Both the position numbers and the translations under genes were made by a program. Below are positions 26,851 through 36,198 of a stretch of DNA of 64,000 bases, piece after piece. A model generated the notes under the pieces. That model was not told the origin of the DNA. It worked only from the letters and a program-made list of their open reading frames with translations, and did not search any database. The DNA comes from Hyphomicrobiales bacterium (GTDB lineage: Bacteria; Pseudomonadota; Alphaproteobacteria; Rhizobiales; Beijerinckiaceae): the NCBI GenBank assembly GCA_027484605.1, contig JAIXSR010000095.1, positions 1-64,000 of the forward strand, read 5' to 3'. The first letter of the stretch is position 1. Each line of letters begins with the position of its first letter.

Positions 26851-28230
26851 ATGGCCATTTTCAAGAATCCGTTCGACCATCGCTTCCGGCTCTCCAGCAA
26901 GGGCTGTTCCTGCGGCCAGCATGGCAGCGAGGCGGAACATGCAGCCGCCACGATGGAGGGGGTCGCCGCCTCCGGCGACCAATCCCTGCGCCTGCGCCGG
27001 AGCGTCGAGAATGCTGTCATGCGCGCCCTGTTCCCGGTGGACGAACAGCGCCGGAACTTCCTCAAGGTGGTCGGCGCCTCGACGGCCTATGCCGCGATCA
27101 ACACCCTGTTCCCGATCGCTGCCGCCACGGATGTGCTCGCCCAAGGCGCGGCTCTGGAGAAGAAGGATCTCAAGGTCGGGTTCATCCCGATCACCTGCGC
27201 AACGCCGATCATCATGGCCGCGCCGATGGGCTTCTATTCAAAACAGGGCCTCAATGTCGAGGTGATCAAGACCGCCGGCTGGGCGGTGATCCGTGACAAG
27301 ACCCTGAACAAGGAATACGACGCCGCGCATATGCTCTCGCCGATGCCGCTCGCCATTTCGATGGGCGTCGGGTCGAATGCGATCCCCTACACGATGCCGG
27401 CGGTGGAGAACATCAACGGCCAGGCCATCACACTGGCCATGAAGCACAAGGACAAGCGCGATCCGAAGAGCTGGAAGGGCTTCAAGTTCGCGGTGCCCTT
27501 CGACTATTCGATGCACAATTACCTGCTCCGCTACTATCTCGCGGAAGCCGGGCTTGACCCCGATACCGATGTTCAGATCCGCTCGGTCCCGCCGCCCGAG
27601 ATGGTGGCCAATCTCCGGGCCGACAATATCGACGGGTTCCTCGCGCCGGACCCCGTCAACCAGCGCGCGGTCTTTGACGGCGTCGGGTTCATCCACATGC
27701 TCTCGAAGGAGATCTGGGACGGCCATCCCTGCTGCGCCTTCGCGGCATCGAAGGAATTCGTGACAACCTATCCGAACACCTATGCCGCGCTTCTCAAGGC
27801 GATCATCGAGGCGACAGCCTTCGCCACGAAGAACGAGAACCGGAAGCAGATCGCGGAGGCCATCGCGCCGCCGAACTATCTCAACCAGCCGGTGACGGTG
27901 ATCGAGCAGGTCCTGACCGGCACCTATGCCGATGGCCTTGGCCAGATCAAGCGCGATGCGAAGCGGATCGATTTCGATCCCTTCCCCTGGGAAAGCTTCG
28001 CCGTCTGGATCCTGACGCAGATGAAGCGCTGGGGTCAGATCAAGGGTGATGTCGATTATGCCGGCGTGGCGAAGCAGGTCTTCCTCGCGACAGATGCGAC
28101 CCGGCTGATGAAGGAAGCCGGCCTGACGCCGCCGACCACGACCACCAAGACCTTCTCGGTCATGGGCAAGGTCTTCGACCCCGCCAAGCCGGAGGAATAC
28201 ATTGCCTCCTTCCCGATCAAGCGGACCTGA
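26851..28230 (+). CDS. cynA: Cyanate/nitrate-type ABC transporter substrate-binding protein (Tat-like signal)
   Basis: A 459-residue binding protein of the NrtA/CmpA/CynA group. An unusually long N-region carries CSCGQH (Cys19, Cys21, His24). It is followed by a twin-arginine motif, Arg67-Arg68 in QRRNFLKVVGAS, so folded export through Tat is likely. The mature part has VGFIPITCATPIIMAAPMGF and the PVPPPEMVANLRADNIDG-like hinge region. The ATG 26851 follows GGGGAG. It heads an operon of permease, ATPase and cyanase, which favours cyanate over nitrate as cargo; nitrate transport cannot be excluded from sequence. The promoter is sigma-54 type. Confidence 0.82.
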   Translation: MAIFKNPFDHRFRLSSKGCSCGQHGSEAEHAAATMEGVAASGDQSLRLRRSVENAVMRALFPVDEQRRNFLKVVGASTAYAAINTLFPIAAATDVLAQGAALEKKDLKVGFIPITCATPIIMAAPMGFYSKQGLNVEVIKTAGWAVIRDKTLNKEYDAAHMLSPMPLAISMGVGSNAIPYTMPAVENINGQAITLAMKHKDKRDPKSWKGFKFAVPFDYSMHNYLLRYYLAEAGLDPDTDVQIRSVPPPEMVANLRADNIDGFLAPDPVNQRAVFDGVGFIHMLSKEIWDGHPCCAFAASKEFVTTYPNTYAALLKAIIEATAFATKNENRKQIAEAIAPPNYLNQPVTVIEQVLTGTYADGLGQIKRDAKRIDFDPFPWESFAVWILTQMKRWGQIKGDVDYAGVAKQVFLATDATRLMKEAGLTPPTTTTKTFSVMGKVFDPAKPEEYIASFPIKRT

Positions 28231-28233
28231 TCG

Positions 28234-29076
28234 ATGCGGCAGACCAGTCTCCGGCTCCGGGCAGGCATCGTCTCGCTGACGATCCTGCTCATCTTCGGGC
28301 TTGCCTGGCATATCGGCGTGTCGGGCACCGGCCCGGCGCAGCAGATGGATCCCGAATACGCCAAGCTGATGGGTCAGACCGCCGTGCAGGGCAAATCCGC
28401 CATGCCGGGCCCGCTCGATGTGCTGGCCAAGATCTGGAGCCACCTCAAGGAGCCGTTCTACGACCGGGGACCGAACGACAAGGGCATCGGGATCCAGCTC
28501 GCCTATTCGATCGGACGTGTGCTGCTCGGCTATGGCCTCGCGATGCTGGTCGCGCTGCCGCTTGGCTTCCTGATCGGCATGTCGCCGCTGATGGCCCGCG
28601 CGCTTGACCCCTTCATCCAGATCATGAAGCCGGTCTCGCCGCTGGCCTGGATGCCGCTGGCGCTCTACACGATCAAGGATTCCTCGATCTCCTCGATCTT
28701 CGTCATCTTCATCTGCTCGCTCTGGCCGATGCTGATCAACACGGCCTTCGGCGTCTCCAGCGTGCGGAAGGAATGGCTCAACGTCGCCCGGACCCTCGAG
28801 GTCGGGCCCTTCCGCCGGGCCTTCACCGTGATCCTGCCGGCTGCCGCGCCGACCATCGTCACCGGCATGCGTATCTCGATCGGCATTGCCTGGCTGGTGA
28901 TCGTCGCGGCCGAGATGCTCGTGGGTGGCACGGGAATCGGATATTTCGTCTGGAACGAGTGGAACAACCTGTCGATCACCAATGTCATCACCTCCATCCT
29001 GGTGATTGGCCTTGTCGGCATGATCCTTGACCAGGCCCTCGCGCGCGTGGCCCGCGCCGTGTCCTTCCCGGAGTGA
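28234..29076 (+). CDS. cynB: Cyanate/nitrate-type ABC transporter permease
   Basis: A 280-residue NrtB/CynB-like inner-membrane protein with an N-terminal TM helix near residues 9-28, a soluble insert of about 60 residues, then about five TM helices. The EAA-type loop (NVARTLEVGPFRRAFTVILPAAAPTIVTG) and the GIGYFVWNEWNNLSITNV region match the nitrate/cyanate permease subgroup. It begins three bases after the cynA stop and ends three bases before the ATPase gene. Confidence 0.88.
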   Translation: MRQTSLRLRAGIVSLTILLIFGLAWHIGVSGTGPAQQMDPEYAKLMGQTAVQGKSAMPGPLDVLAKIWSHLKEPFYDRGPNDKGIGIQLAYSIGRVLLGYGLAMLVALPLGFLIGMSPLMARALDPFIQIMKPVSPLAWMPLALYTIKDSSISSIFVIFICSLWPMLINTAFGVSSVRKEWLNVARTLEVGPFRRAFTVILPAAAPTIVTGMRISIGIAWLVIVAAEMLVGGTGIGYFVWNEWNNLSITNVITSILVIGLVGMILDQALARVARAVSFPE

Positions 29077-29079
29077 GCC

Positions 29080-29976
29080 ATGAGCGCGAAGTTCATCTCC
29101 ATCGAGGGAATCACGCGGCGTTTCCACGCGCCGGATGGCGGGACAACCACGGTGTTCGAGGATATCTGGTTCGCCATCGCCCGGGGCGAGTTCGTCTGCA
29201 TGATCGGACATTCCGGCTGCGGCAAGACGACCGTTCTCAACATCCTCTCGGGACTCGACCTGCCGGATGACGGCGCGGCGATCGTCGATGGCAAGGCGAT
29301 CGAGGGCCCCTCGCTCGACCGGGCGGTGATCTTCCAGAGCCATGCCCTGCTGCCCTGGCGGACGGTGTTGGGCAATGTCGCCTATGCGATATCCTCGCGC
29401 TGGCCGCGCTGGAGCCGGAGCCAGGTCGAGGAGCAGGCGCGGCGCTTCATCGAAAAGGTCGGGCTGAAGGGTGCCGAGGCCAAGAAACCCGCCCAGCTTT
29501 CGGGCGGCATGAAACAGCGCGTCGGCATTGCGCGGGCGCTGTCGATCGAACCCAAGATCCTGCTGATGGACGAACCCTTCTCGGCGCTGGATGCGCTGAC
29601 GCGCGGGACCTTGCAGGACGAGGTGCGCCGGATCTGCCTCGAGACCGGGCAGACCGTCTTCATGATCACCCACGATGTCGACGAGGCGATCTATCTCGCC
29701 GACAAGATCGTGCTCATGACCAACGGGCCGGAAGCCATGGTCGCGGAGATCGTCGAAAATCCGCTGCCGAAGGAGCGGGACCGGAACCAGATCCACCGCC
29801 ATCCCGCCTTCTACGCGATCCGGAACCACCTGATCGATTTCCTTGTCAGCCGCTCGAAGACGTTCAAGTCCGAGATCCCGGCCGATTACGACCGCCGGAA
29901 GCCGCCGGTCATCGTGCCGCAGAACCAGCCGCAGCCCCTGCCGCCCAGCCATGAGGCCGGACGGAAAGTGGCCTGA
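29080..29976 (+). CDS. cynD: Cyanate/nitrate-type ABC transporter ATP-binding protein
   Basis: A 298-residue ATPase with Walker A GHSGCGKT, signature LSGGMKQR, Walker [13 protein letters not shown] and switch His in ITHDVDEA. It is longer than the hut-linked ATPase because of a C-terminal tail of about 45 residues rich in Pro and basic residues. The tail is not the CmpA-like regulatory domain seen in cyanobacterial NrtC. It is followed by cynS after 33 bp. Confidence 0.88.
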   Translation: MSAKFISIEGITRRFHAPDGGTTTVFEDIWFAIARGEFVCMIGHSGCGKTTVLNILSGLDLPDDGAAIVDGKAIEGPSLDRAVIFQSHALLPWRTVLGNVAYAISSRWPRWSRSQVEEQARRFIEKVGLKGAEAKKPAQLSGGMKQRVGIARALSIEPKILLMDEPFSALDALTRGTLQDEVRRICLETGQTVFMITHDVDEAIYLADKIVLMTNGPEAMVAEIVENPLPKERDRNQIHRHPAFYAIRNHLIDFLVSRSKTFKSEIPADYDRRKPPVIVPQNQPQPLPPSHEAGRKVA

Positions 29977-30009
29977 AATTCCCTTTCGTCCAACAACCGG
30001 AGTCTCCCG

Positions 30010-30498
30010 ATGAAGCGTGCCGACCTCACGGAAAAAATCCTCGACATCAAGCGTGAGAAGGGCTGGACCTGGAAGTACATCACCGACGAGATCGGCGGCA
30101 TGTCGCCGGTCCTGGTGATCGGCGCCCTGCTGGGCCAGATGAAGCTGGTCAAGCCGCTCGCCAAGCGCGCCGCGACCCTGTTCGGGCTTTCGGAAGTCGA
30201 GGAGCGGATGCTCAACGAGATCCCGTATCGCGGCACCGGCACGCCCATGCCGCCGACCGATCCGCTGATCTACCGCTTCTACGAGATGGTGATGGTCAAC
30301 GGCCCGGCCTGGAAGGCGCTGATCGAGGAGGAATTCGGTGACGGCATCATGTCCGCCATCGATTTCAACATCGAGATCGTGCGCGAGCCGAACCCGCGCG
30401 GGGACCGCGTCAACATCTCGATGAGCGGCAAGTTCCTTCCGTACAAGTATTACGGGAACGAGCAGGGCATTCCGGAATACGGCTATCGCGAGGAGTGA
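30010..30498 (+). CDS. cynS: Cyanate hydratase (cyanase)
   Basis: A 162-residue cyanase that uses bicarbonate to turn cyanate into ammonia and CO2 via carbamate. Catalytic residues Arg89, Glu92 (YRFYE) and Ser115 (IMSAIDF) have the same spacing as Arg96, Glu99 and Ser122 of the E. coli enzyme. The N-terminal helical domain (LTEKILDIKREKGWTWKYI) is complete. No carbonic anhydrase (cynT) gene accompanies it, unlike E. coli. It is the last gene of the sigma-54 operon, and its presence identifies the upstream importer as cyanate-related. Confidence 0.97.
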   Translation: MKRADLTEKILDIKREKGWTWKYITDEIGGMSPVLVIGALLGQMKLVKPLAKRAATLFGLSEVEERMLNEIPYRGTGTPMPPTDPLIYRFYEMVMVNGPAWKALIEEEFGDGIMSAIDFNIEIVREPNPRGDRVNISMSGKFLPYKYYGNEQGIPEYGYREE

Positions 30499-30499
30499 T

Positions 30500-30512
30500 C
30501 CCGCATAGCGGG
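30500..30512. terminator. Short hairpin between convergent cynS and GH2 genes
   Basis: CCCGC-ATA-GCGGG can pair from either strand directly after the cynS stop. There is no T-run; it may be a weak bidirectional terminator in the 21-bp gap. Confidence 0.4.
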
Positions 30513-30519
30513 CTCAGGA

Positions 30520-32970
30520 TCAGCCGGCGAAGGTCACGGTCTCGCGCGCATTGAGCGCGCGCACCTCGCCTGCCGGCACCTGGCCATCGAGGCCGAGCAA
30601 CTCGATCCGCCGGGTGGAACCCGGCGCGAGATGGAACCAGTTGTCGTCCGGTCGCCCGCGATCGGGCAGGATCTGGACGAAATGGCCGAAACGCTGGCTC
30701 GCGATATCGAGGATCCAGCGCCCTTCCTTCAGAACGGCGCGCGCGGTCAAGCCGATCGACTCTCTCGGAAAGACCGTCCTGTCGGGCCGATGGAAGGCCT
30801 CGGCAAGGACCTCGCCTGTTGCCGCATCGGTCAGGCTTGCGTGCAGCACCTGATGGCCCGGCGGGCCGAACCGGTAGGCACAGGTCAGGTCGAAGAACTG
30901 CTCCAGCATGGCAAAGGCGGGAATGGTCACGGCGTCATGCGCCTCGAGCGCAAGATCCCGCGCTCCGTGCACCACGGCGACATCCCCGTCACGCCAGGCG
31001 GTGAAGGCCAGCCTCGCCACGACGGGGGCCGGCCAGTCGTTGACGACATGGAAGTTCAGCCCGTTGACGCCCTCGTCGGTGATGCCGAGATGAAGGGGGC
31101 GAAAGGCCCGCTTGAGGGCATACCAGGCCGATTTCGGGTTGCCATCGGAGCCGATGACGCCCCAGCCTGCGCCGGGGGCGAGATCCTGCAGGAACCAGAC
31201 AAGCGCGCCACGGGTGGGCGAACCTGGCCGGCGCCATTCCGAGAAGGTCGTCTCCATCACATCGGCGACGACCGCCCGCGAGAGCGCCAGAAAGCGCTCC
31301 GGATCGTCCCGGCGAAGATGCATCGCGCTGACCCTGAACAAGGCCTCGAGATAATGGTCGCGCACATCGTCGAAGTCCCATGACGCGCCGGCATCCCGCG
31401 GCACACCCCGTTTCCATTCGGGGTGATGCGGGATGGGCGGAATGCCCGCCCGGAACAGGGATCGTTCTTCGGGAATGTTTGCAAAGGCGAGAGATTCGGT
31501 GGCGAAGCGGACCTCCGCCCGGCGGGCATCCTCGAGGGGGCGCATATAGGCGCCGACGCCGTAATAGTGGCTGACACCTTCATTGGTCAGGAAGGGCAAG
31601 GCGCCGCCGGAGGGCGAGTTCGGGACATAGGGAACATCCGGCCGCAGGCGGGCGAGAACCTCTGGCAGGACGGTATCGAAGACCGGTCCGCCCCAGGCCG
31701 CCAAGGGCTGGCCCAGCATGGCCGCCTGCTGGAACACCTCGCTGCCGCCGCACAGGACAGCCAGCGAAGGCGCCAGGCGGTTGGCGGAGAGGAAGGCCGT
31801 GGCCTCTTCCCCCACCGCGGCCAGAAAAGCCGGATCGCCCTGGGGGTAATCGAAATTGGCGAACATCATGTCCTGCCAGACGAGGATTCCCATCTCGTCG
31901 CAAAGATCGAAGAAGGCCGGGCTCTCATAGACCGAAACGCCCGGCACCCGGAGCATGTTCATGCCGGCTTCCCGCGCGAGCCGCAGCCACGGGGCATAGG
32001 CCTCGCGGCTGCAGGGCAAGGCGCGGATATCGGCATTGGTCCAGTTCGCGCCGCGGCAGAAAACAGGTACGCCGTTGATCACCAGGCCAAAGCCCTTGCC
32101 GTCCGGGCCGCGATCCACCGTGATCTCGCGAAACCCGGTCCGCCCGAGATCCAGCCTCGTTCCCTCGATCTCGAGGGAAACCGGATAAAGCGCGGGATCG
32201 CCATGCGTATGCGGGAACCATTTCCTGACCCGGGCAATCCGAATTTCCCCCTCGAACCGGCCGGTCCGGCCGGTTTCCAGCTCAACGCTGCGCTCGCCGC
32301 ATTGCAGACTGACCATACGCGGCACGGAAACACCGGCCTTCAATTCGAGGCTCACGGAGAGCAGGCCGTCCTCTCCGTCGGTCGAAGGCCGGATATCCAG
32401 CGCTGCGATATCCAGCTCGGAAACAGCATGCCCGCCCCTGGCGATCATCCGTACGGGTCGAGTTGGCCCGACAGGCCGGCCCGGCGGGCACCAACCGGGC
32501 ATGGATCCGAGCGCCGTCGTCCGGAAATGGCGCAGACCGTTTGGAGCGATCATGGCCGGCCGCCAGCGTGACCGCTTCGGTGCGGCCGCGAGTTGCGGCC
32601 CCAGCGCGCGGAAAGCCAGCGCGATTTCGGCACCTCTGGCCAGATCCACATCGATCGCGACCGGCTGGAACATCGACCGGCTCTCGGCGCGTTTGTCGCC
32701 GTCGATCCAGATCTCGCAGAGCGTGGCAAGACCCTCGAAGATCAGTTGCCCCGCGAAGGGTGCCTCGAGGATCGTCCGGTACCAGTAATCGGAGGCCTCG
32801 CGGGCCGGAAGACCGGTTTCGGCAGCAATCGTTCCGGGAACGACATTCGCCCGCACCCCCTGCAGACCGGCAAGGCCGGCAGACGAATCGAACCGGGCCG
32901 CCGGAGTCTCGAACCACTCCCATGCCGAAAGGACGACGTGGTTGCTGCGGGACAGGGCGAACGGGCGCAT
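30520..32970 (-). CDS. Glycoside hydrolase family 2 protein (beta-mannosidase-like)
   Basis: An 816-residue protein with the GH2 order: N-terminal sugar-binding sandwich (DYWYRTILEAPF near residue 60), Ig-like domain, then a TIM barrel. The expected acid/base is Glu411 in CGGSE, where Ser410 replaces the Asn that is nearly invariant in clan A. The nucleophile candidate is Glu492 in FATESLAF. No signal peptide is seen, so it appears cytoplasmic. The ATG at 32970 lies seven bases after the DUF1839 stop; the long upstream extension of the frame is rejected. It is the last gene of the carrier-protein operon. The substrate is unknown, and the Ser for Asn change makes ordinary beta-mannosidase activity uncertain. 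Confidence 0.75.
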   Translation of the reverse strand: MRPFALSRSNHVVLSAWEWFETPAARFDSSAGLAGLQGVRANVVPGTIAAETGLPAREASDYWYRTILEAPFAGQLIFEGLATLCEIWIDGDKRAESRSMFQPVAIDVDLARGAEIALAFRALGPQLAAAPKRSRWRPAMIAPNGLRHFRTTALGSMPGWCPPGRPVGPTRPVRMIARGGHAVSELDIAALDIRPSTDGEDGLLSVSLELKAGVSVPRMVSLQCGERSVELETGRTGRFEGEIRIARVRKWFPHTHGDPALYPVSLEIEGTRLDLGRTGFREITVDRGPDGKGFGLVINGVPVFCRGANWTNADIRALPCSREAYAPWLRLAREAGMNMLRVPGVSVYESPAFFDLCDEMGILVWQDMMFANFDYPQGDPAFLAAVGEEATAFLSANRLAPSLAVLCGGSEVFQQAAMLGQPLAAWGGPVFDTVLPEVLARLRPDVPYVPNSPSGGALPFLTNEGVSHYYGVGAYMRPLEDARRAEVRFATESLAFANIPEERSLFRAGIPPIPHHPEWKRGVPRDAGASWDFDDVRDHYLEALFRVSAMHLRRDDPERFLALSRAVVADVMETTFSEWRRPGSPTRGALVWFLQDLAPGAGWGVIGSDGNPKSAWYALKRAFRPLHLGITDEGVNGLNFHVVNDWPAPVVARLAFTAWRDGDVAVVHGARDLALEAHDAVTIPAFAMLEQFFDLTCAYRFGPPGHQVLHASLTDAATGEVLAEAFHRPDRTVFPRESIGLTARAVLKEGRWILDIASQRFGHFVQILPDRGRPDDNWFHLAPGSTRRIELLGLDGQVPAGEVRALNARETVTFAG

Positions 32971-32977
32971 GGCCGGA

Positions 32978-33991
32978 TCAGGACCGGTGGGCGGCGCGCA
33001 ACCCGGCCATGACCGCGTCATGATGCGCGGCCAGCTCGGCGAGCGCCGCATCGAACCGGTCGAACGACTGGTTCCTGAGCGCCCGGGCGAGATTGAACTG
33101 GGCAATCTTGGCGCCCTCGCCCAACCGCAGCGCATGGCTGGCGGGATTGTCGAATTCCGGGCCGAGCCAGTTGAGATGCGTGGCCAGAAGCTCGAAATTG
33201 GCCCCGATCTGGCGCAGGGTATTGAAGGCATAATGATGGAAGGCCAGCGGCTCCCGCGCGACCAGCGCCTCGGCCTGGCCGATGGCGACAATACGGTAGC
33301 GGGCAACCGGATTATCCTCCGGGATCAAGGCCAGATGCTGTTCGAGCAGCCGGCGCGCGGTCCGCCGGAGATCCGCCGCCTCCGGAACCCGATCCGGCAA
33401 CTTGACCATTTCCGCATAGGGGAACAGCGTGTCTTCCCTCATCTGCCCCGGCAGGAGACGGAACAGGCCATCAAAGTCCTCGCCCGTCACCTGGAACAGT
33501 CCATCATTGTGGAAATAGTCGAGTTCGCGGGCTTCGAGATCGAGGCGGTTGATCCCGATTGTCGTCTTGCCATGCGTCTGGCGGTAGGAAATGCCGCGCG
33601 TATCCGGAAGGTAGAAACTGTCCAGTTCGATCAGCACCATCCGACGCTGCCCGATCTGCACCTCCAGGTGCCGGACGAGATCGTCATAGAGCGCGAGTTC
33701 TGTGGTCCGGACGCCGTAAAGCGCCTGCAGGTCGTCCACCGGCGGTTTGAAGAAGGTGAACTGGTCGCCTTCGAAATCCTGCCCGACCGTGAAGCCGAAG
33801 GCGGCTTCCGGCGCCGTGCCGAGAGCATTCAGCAGTTCGATCCAGAGATCGGCGTAACAATTGGTCTGCGGCCAGTGGCGTTCGGGCCCATGCATGGCAT
33901 GGACCTGGTAGCTGGAAGGGTCGACGGAAAAGATCCGCGAGGCCGGCCTTGCGGACGGCACGAATCGGGAAGGCTTCGGATGTGCGTTCAT
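32978..33991 (-). CDS. DUF1839-family protein of the aminoacyl-carrier-protein cluster
   Basis: A 337-residue protein matching DUF1839, a family of unknown function. Recognisable blocks are HGPERHWPQTNCYADLW near residue 33, the DQFTFFKPP segment, LIELDSFYLPDTRG and HGKTTIGIN, and HNDGLFQV. The last two resemble substrate loading and presentation segments in papain- or BtrH-like acyl-carrier-protein transferases, so an aminoacyl transferase role is possible; this is inference. No signal or TM segment is seen. The ATG at 33991 follows GGAGGG; an upstream start would overlap the ligase gene. It sits between the ligase and GH2 genes in one operon. Confidence 0.75.
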   Translation of the reverse strand: MNAHPKPSRFVPSARPASRIFSVDPSSYQVHAMHGPERHWPQTNCYADLWIELLNALGTAPEAAFGFTVGQDFEGDQFTFFKPPVDDLQALYGVRTTELALYDDLVRHLEVQIGQRRMVLIELDSFYLPDTRGISYRQTHGKTTIGINRLDLEARELDYFHNDGLFQVTGEDFDGLFRLLPGQMREDTLFPYAEMVKLPDRVPEAADLRRTARRLLEQHLALIPEDNPVARYRIVAIGQAEALVAREPLAFHHYAFNTLRQIGANFELLATHLNWLGPEFDNPASHALRLGEGAKIAQFNLARALRNQSFDRFDAALAELAAHHDAVMAGLRAAHRS

Positions 33992-34010
33992 GCCGTTGCG
34001 CCCTCCGGGC

Positions 34011-34925
34011 TCAGCTCCAGAGCACCTTGCGGATTGCTGCCGGCCAGTTCTCGACATTCATGCCGTGATGCTTGAAGAGCGCCAGCGCCACCCGCTCCAT
34101 GCCGAAACCGACGCAGGCGGTATGGGCGACCTCGCCATCGGGCGTCTGGATGCCCCACGTCGATCCGAAATGATCCTGATGATAATTGAACGAGAGGCAG
34201 GCCGTGGGGCTTTCCACGCTGTTGATCGGGATCAGCAGTTCGAATTTCAGCCTCTGGTCGCGCTGGTTGTTTGCCAGCATGCGGCCGGCCCGGCCGAAGA
34301 ACGGATCATTGGCGACGTCGAGGTCGAAGGGAACCCCGAGCTCGGCCATCATCTTCTGGCCGCGCTCGAGCCATGTGGCCCGGAATTCGGTCACCTGATC
34401 CGGCGTGCCGAAGCGGACATATTCGCGCATGCGGAAGAGCTGCATGCGGGTCGGTTCCTTGGAGGGCTCGTGGCGGAAGCAATAGGATTGCAGGTCGAAC
34501 AGGGCACCTTCACCGGAAAGCGGGCCGCGCTTGGCGACGACCGGGTAGAGAACATAGCAGGCGGCGGGGGTGAGAACGACTTCGGTCGATTTCTGACCGA
34601 GCGTCCAGTCCTCGCCATTGCCGACCTGCTCGAGCAGATTGGCATGGGCCTTCTCATCGCCGGCAAACGAGTGCACCGTGCCGGCGAGATGCGGAAAGCT
34701 CTTGAGATAGCCCGACTTCTCGAAATGCTTCCGGTTCATGGCCGGCGGGAAGCGCATCACTTCCGGGCCATCGCCACCACCCCAGCGCGTGATCAGCGCA
34801 TCGAAGCGCATCACGACGTCCTCGAAGACACCCGATCGGCCATAAAGGCCATCCACGCCGGTATCGATGAGATGCCCGTGCTTGAGCAGGTTATCGAGGA
34901 GGTTGTTGGTACAGGACTGACACAT
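34011..34925 (-). CDS. Amino acid:[carrier protein] ligase (class II aaRS homologue)
   Basis: A 304-residue protein corresponding to the catalytic core of atypical (methanogen-type) seryl-tRNA synthetase without the tRNA-binding domain. The predicted zinc ligands Cys123, Glu168 and Cys271 have exactly the spacing described for the Bradyrhizobium enzyme (131/176/279). Motif 2 is [19 protein letters not shown] and motif 3 is [12 protein letters not shown]. Characterised homologues adenylate a small amino acid (mainly glycine, also alanine) and attach it to the phosphopantetheine arm of a dedicated carrier protein rather than to tRNA. The gene for such a carrier protein is two genes upstream. 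The start at 34925 has no clear ribosome site, six bases after the preceding stop, so coupling is likely. Confidence 0.9.
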   Translation of the reverse strand: MCQSCTNNLLDNLLKHGHLIDTGVDGLYGRSGVFEDVVMRFDALITRWGGGDGPEVMRFPPAMNRKHFEKSGYLKSFPHLAGTVHSFAGDEKAHANLLEQVGNGEDWTLGQKSTEVVLTPAACYVLYPVVAKRGPLSGEGALFDLQSYCFRHEPSKEPTRMQLFRMREYVRFGTPDQVTEFRATWLERGQKMMAELGVPFDLDVANDPFFGRAGRMLANNQRDQRLKFELLIPINSVESPTACLSFNYHQDHFGSTWGIQTPDGEVAHTACVGFGMERVALALFKHHGMNVENWPAAIRKVLWS

Positions 34926-34930
34926 GGGTG

Positions 34931-36196
34931 TTACGCCGCCAAGGAGGGGTTGTGCTTGTAAACGGAAAGCAGGTTCGACACGTTGCCGAGGATCCGGTCA
35001 TTGTTGATCATGATCCGCGACGACATGGCATCCCGCAGGTGGCGCCCGAGGCTGTGGGGGCTGTCATTGCGATAGCCATGAATCCCGCAGATCAGGAAGG
35101 CGTGCTGGATGATGTCGCAGGCAGCTTCGGAGGCAGAGACCTTCGTGCCGTTCAGCGCCACGACGAAGCTGATCGAGGATAATTCGTCCGGATCCCCCTT
35201 CGCCCGCTCGTAGCGATCGATGCTGGCGAGGATGAGGGCGCGGAATTGCTGCAGGCTGTTGAGCAGCTCGGCGAGACGCATGGCCCCCGGCGGAACGGTT
35301 CCGGGACGGCGGCGTGCCTCGGCATGGACAAAGGTTTCGGCGCGATAGACTGCATTGGCCGCGATTCCATACCAGGTCGCGGCCCAGAGGATATGGGCAT
35401 AGGCCAGCATGGACTGGGCGGCGATATCGGCGAAGGAGGCCGGGATCACTTGCTCGACGGGCGCAGCCCCTTCGAAAGTGAAGTTGTTCGAGCATGTCCC
35501 GCGCATGCCCAGCGTGTTCCAGACCTGCGTCAGTTCGAGGGTGTACTGATCACGCGTCATGACCGCCATGACCTGATCGGAGGGCGGGGATTCGGGTGTG
35601 CGGCGGGCCGTGATCAGGATGGCATCCGCCTGGATCCCGTAGGAAATGAGGCAGCCTTCCTTGCGCAGGGCGAAGACGCTTCCCTGGGCGTCGATGCCGC
35701 AATTGGAGGTCCGCAGGTCGCCGCCGACACCGCCGCCCTCGGTCGTGGCCGACCCGAGGAGCAATTGTTCGGCCACCATGCGCCGCATGAAGCCGCGATG
35801 CCATTCGTCGTCCATCGCATGCATGACCAGGGACGATGCCTTGATCTGGTGCATGGCGTAACACATGCCGGTCGAGCTGCAATTCTGAGCCAGGAGAGAA
35901 CAGATCTCGGCAATGACGCGGATCGGCGCTTCCATGCCGCCAAGCTCGGACGGGACCATGATCCCCAGCAATCCTGCCTTCTTCAGCGCTGCGAAGGCCT
36001 CGACGGGAAATCGCGCATCCTCGTCAACATGGGCGGCATGGGCTGCCGCGACCTTGCAGATCTCGGACCGGACCGTCTGCAGTAGAACGCGTTCGGCATG
36101 CCGGGCTGCTTTGGAATTCCCCTTGGCCATCCCTTCCGGGAAGAGCGTCAGGGCATCTGTTTCGGCCAGGCGGCCCACCGTCGAACGTTTGCTCAT
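34931..36196 (-). CDS. Acyl-CoA-dehydrogenase-like flavoprotein of the aminoacyl-carrier-protein cluster
   Basis: A 421-residue protein with acyl-CoA dehydrogenase architecture. The N-terminal helices contain [12 protein letters not shown], the middle beta-domain has [18 protein letters not shown] and [16 protein letters not shown], and the C-terminal helical domain ends with [24 protein letters not shown] use is expected. Some members of this superfamily oxidise amino acids tethered to carrier proteins, for example prolyl to pyrrolyl, so the aminoacyl-carrier protein is the natural candidate substrate here; this is inference. It starts three bases after the carrier-protein stop. A second ATG 22 codons in would remove a poorly conserved leader. 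Confidence 0.82.
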   Translation of the reverse strand: MSKRSTVGRLAETDALTLFPEGMAKGNSKAARHAERVLLQTVRSEICKVAAAHAAHVDEDARFPVEAFAALKKAGLLGIMVPSELGGMEAPIRVIAEICSLLAQNCSSTGMCYAMHQIKASSLVMHAMDDEWHRGFMRRMVAEQLLLGSATTEGGGVGGDLRTSNCGIDAQGSVFALRKEGCLISYGIQADAILITARRTPESPPSDQVMAVMTRDQYTLELTQVWNTLGMRGTCSNNFTFEGAAPVEQVIPASFADIAAQSMLAYAHILWAATWYGIAANAVYRAETFVHAEARRRPGTVPPGAMRLAELLNSLQQFRALILASIDRYERAKGDPDELSSISFVVALNGTKVSASEAACDIIQHAFLICGIHGYRNDSPHSLGRHLRDAMSSRIMINNDRILGNVSNLLSVYKHNPSLAA

Positions 36197-36198
36197 GG

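Noticed and set aside
27238..29952. 904-codon minus-strand open frame opposite cynABD
   Set aside because: Antisense to three well-supported ABC genes; composition rich in Asp, His, Arg and Gly is typical of GC-driven shadow frames.
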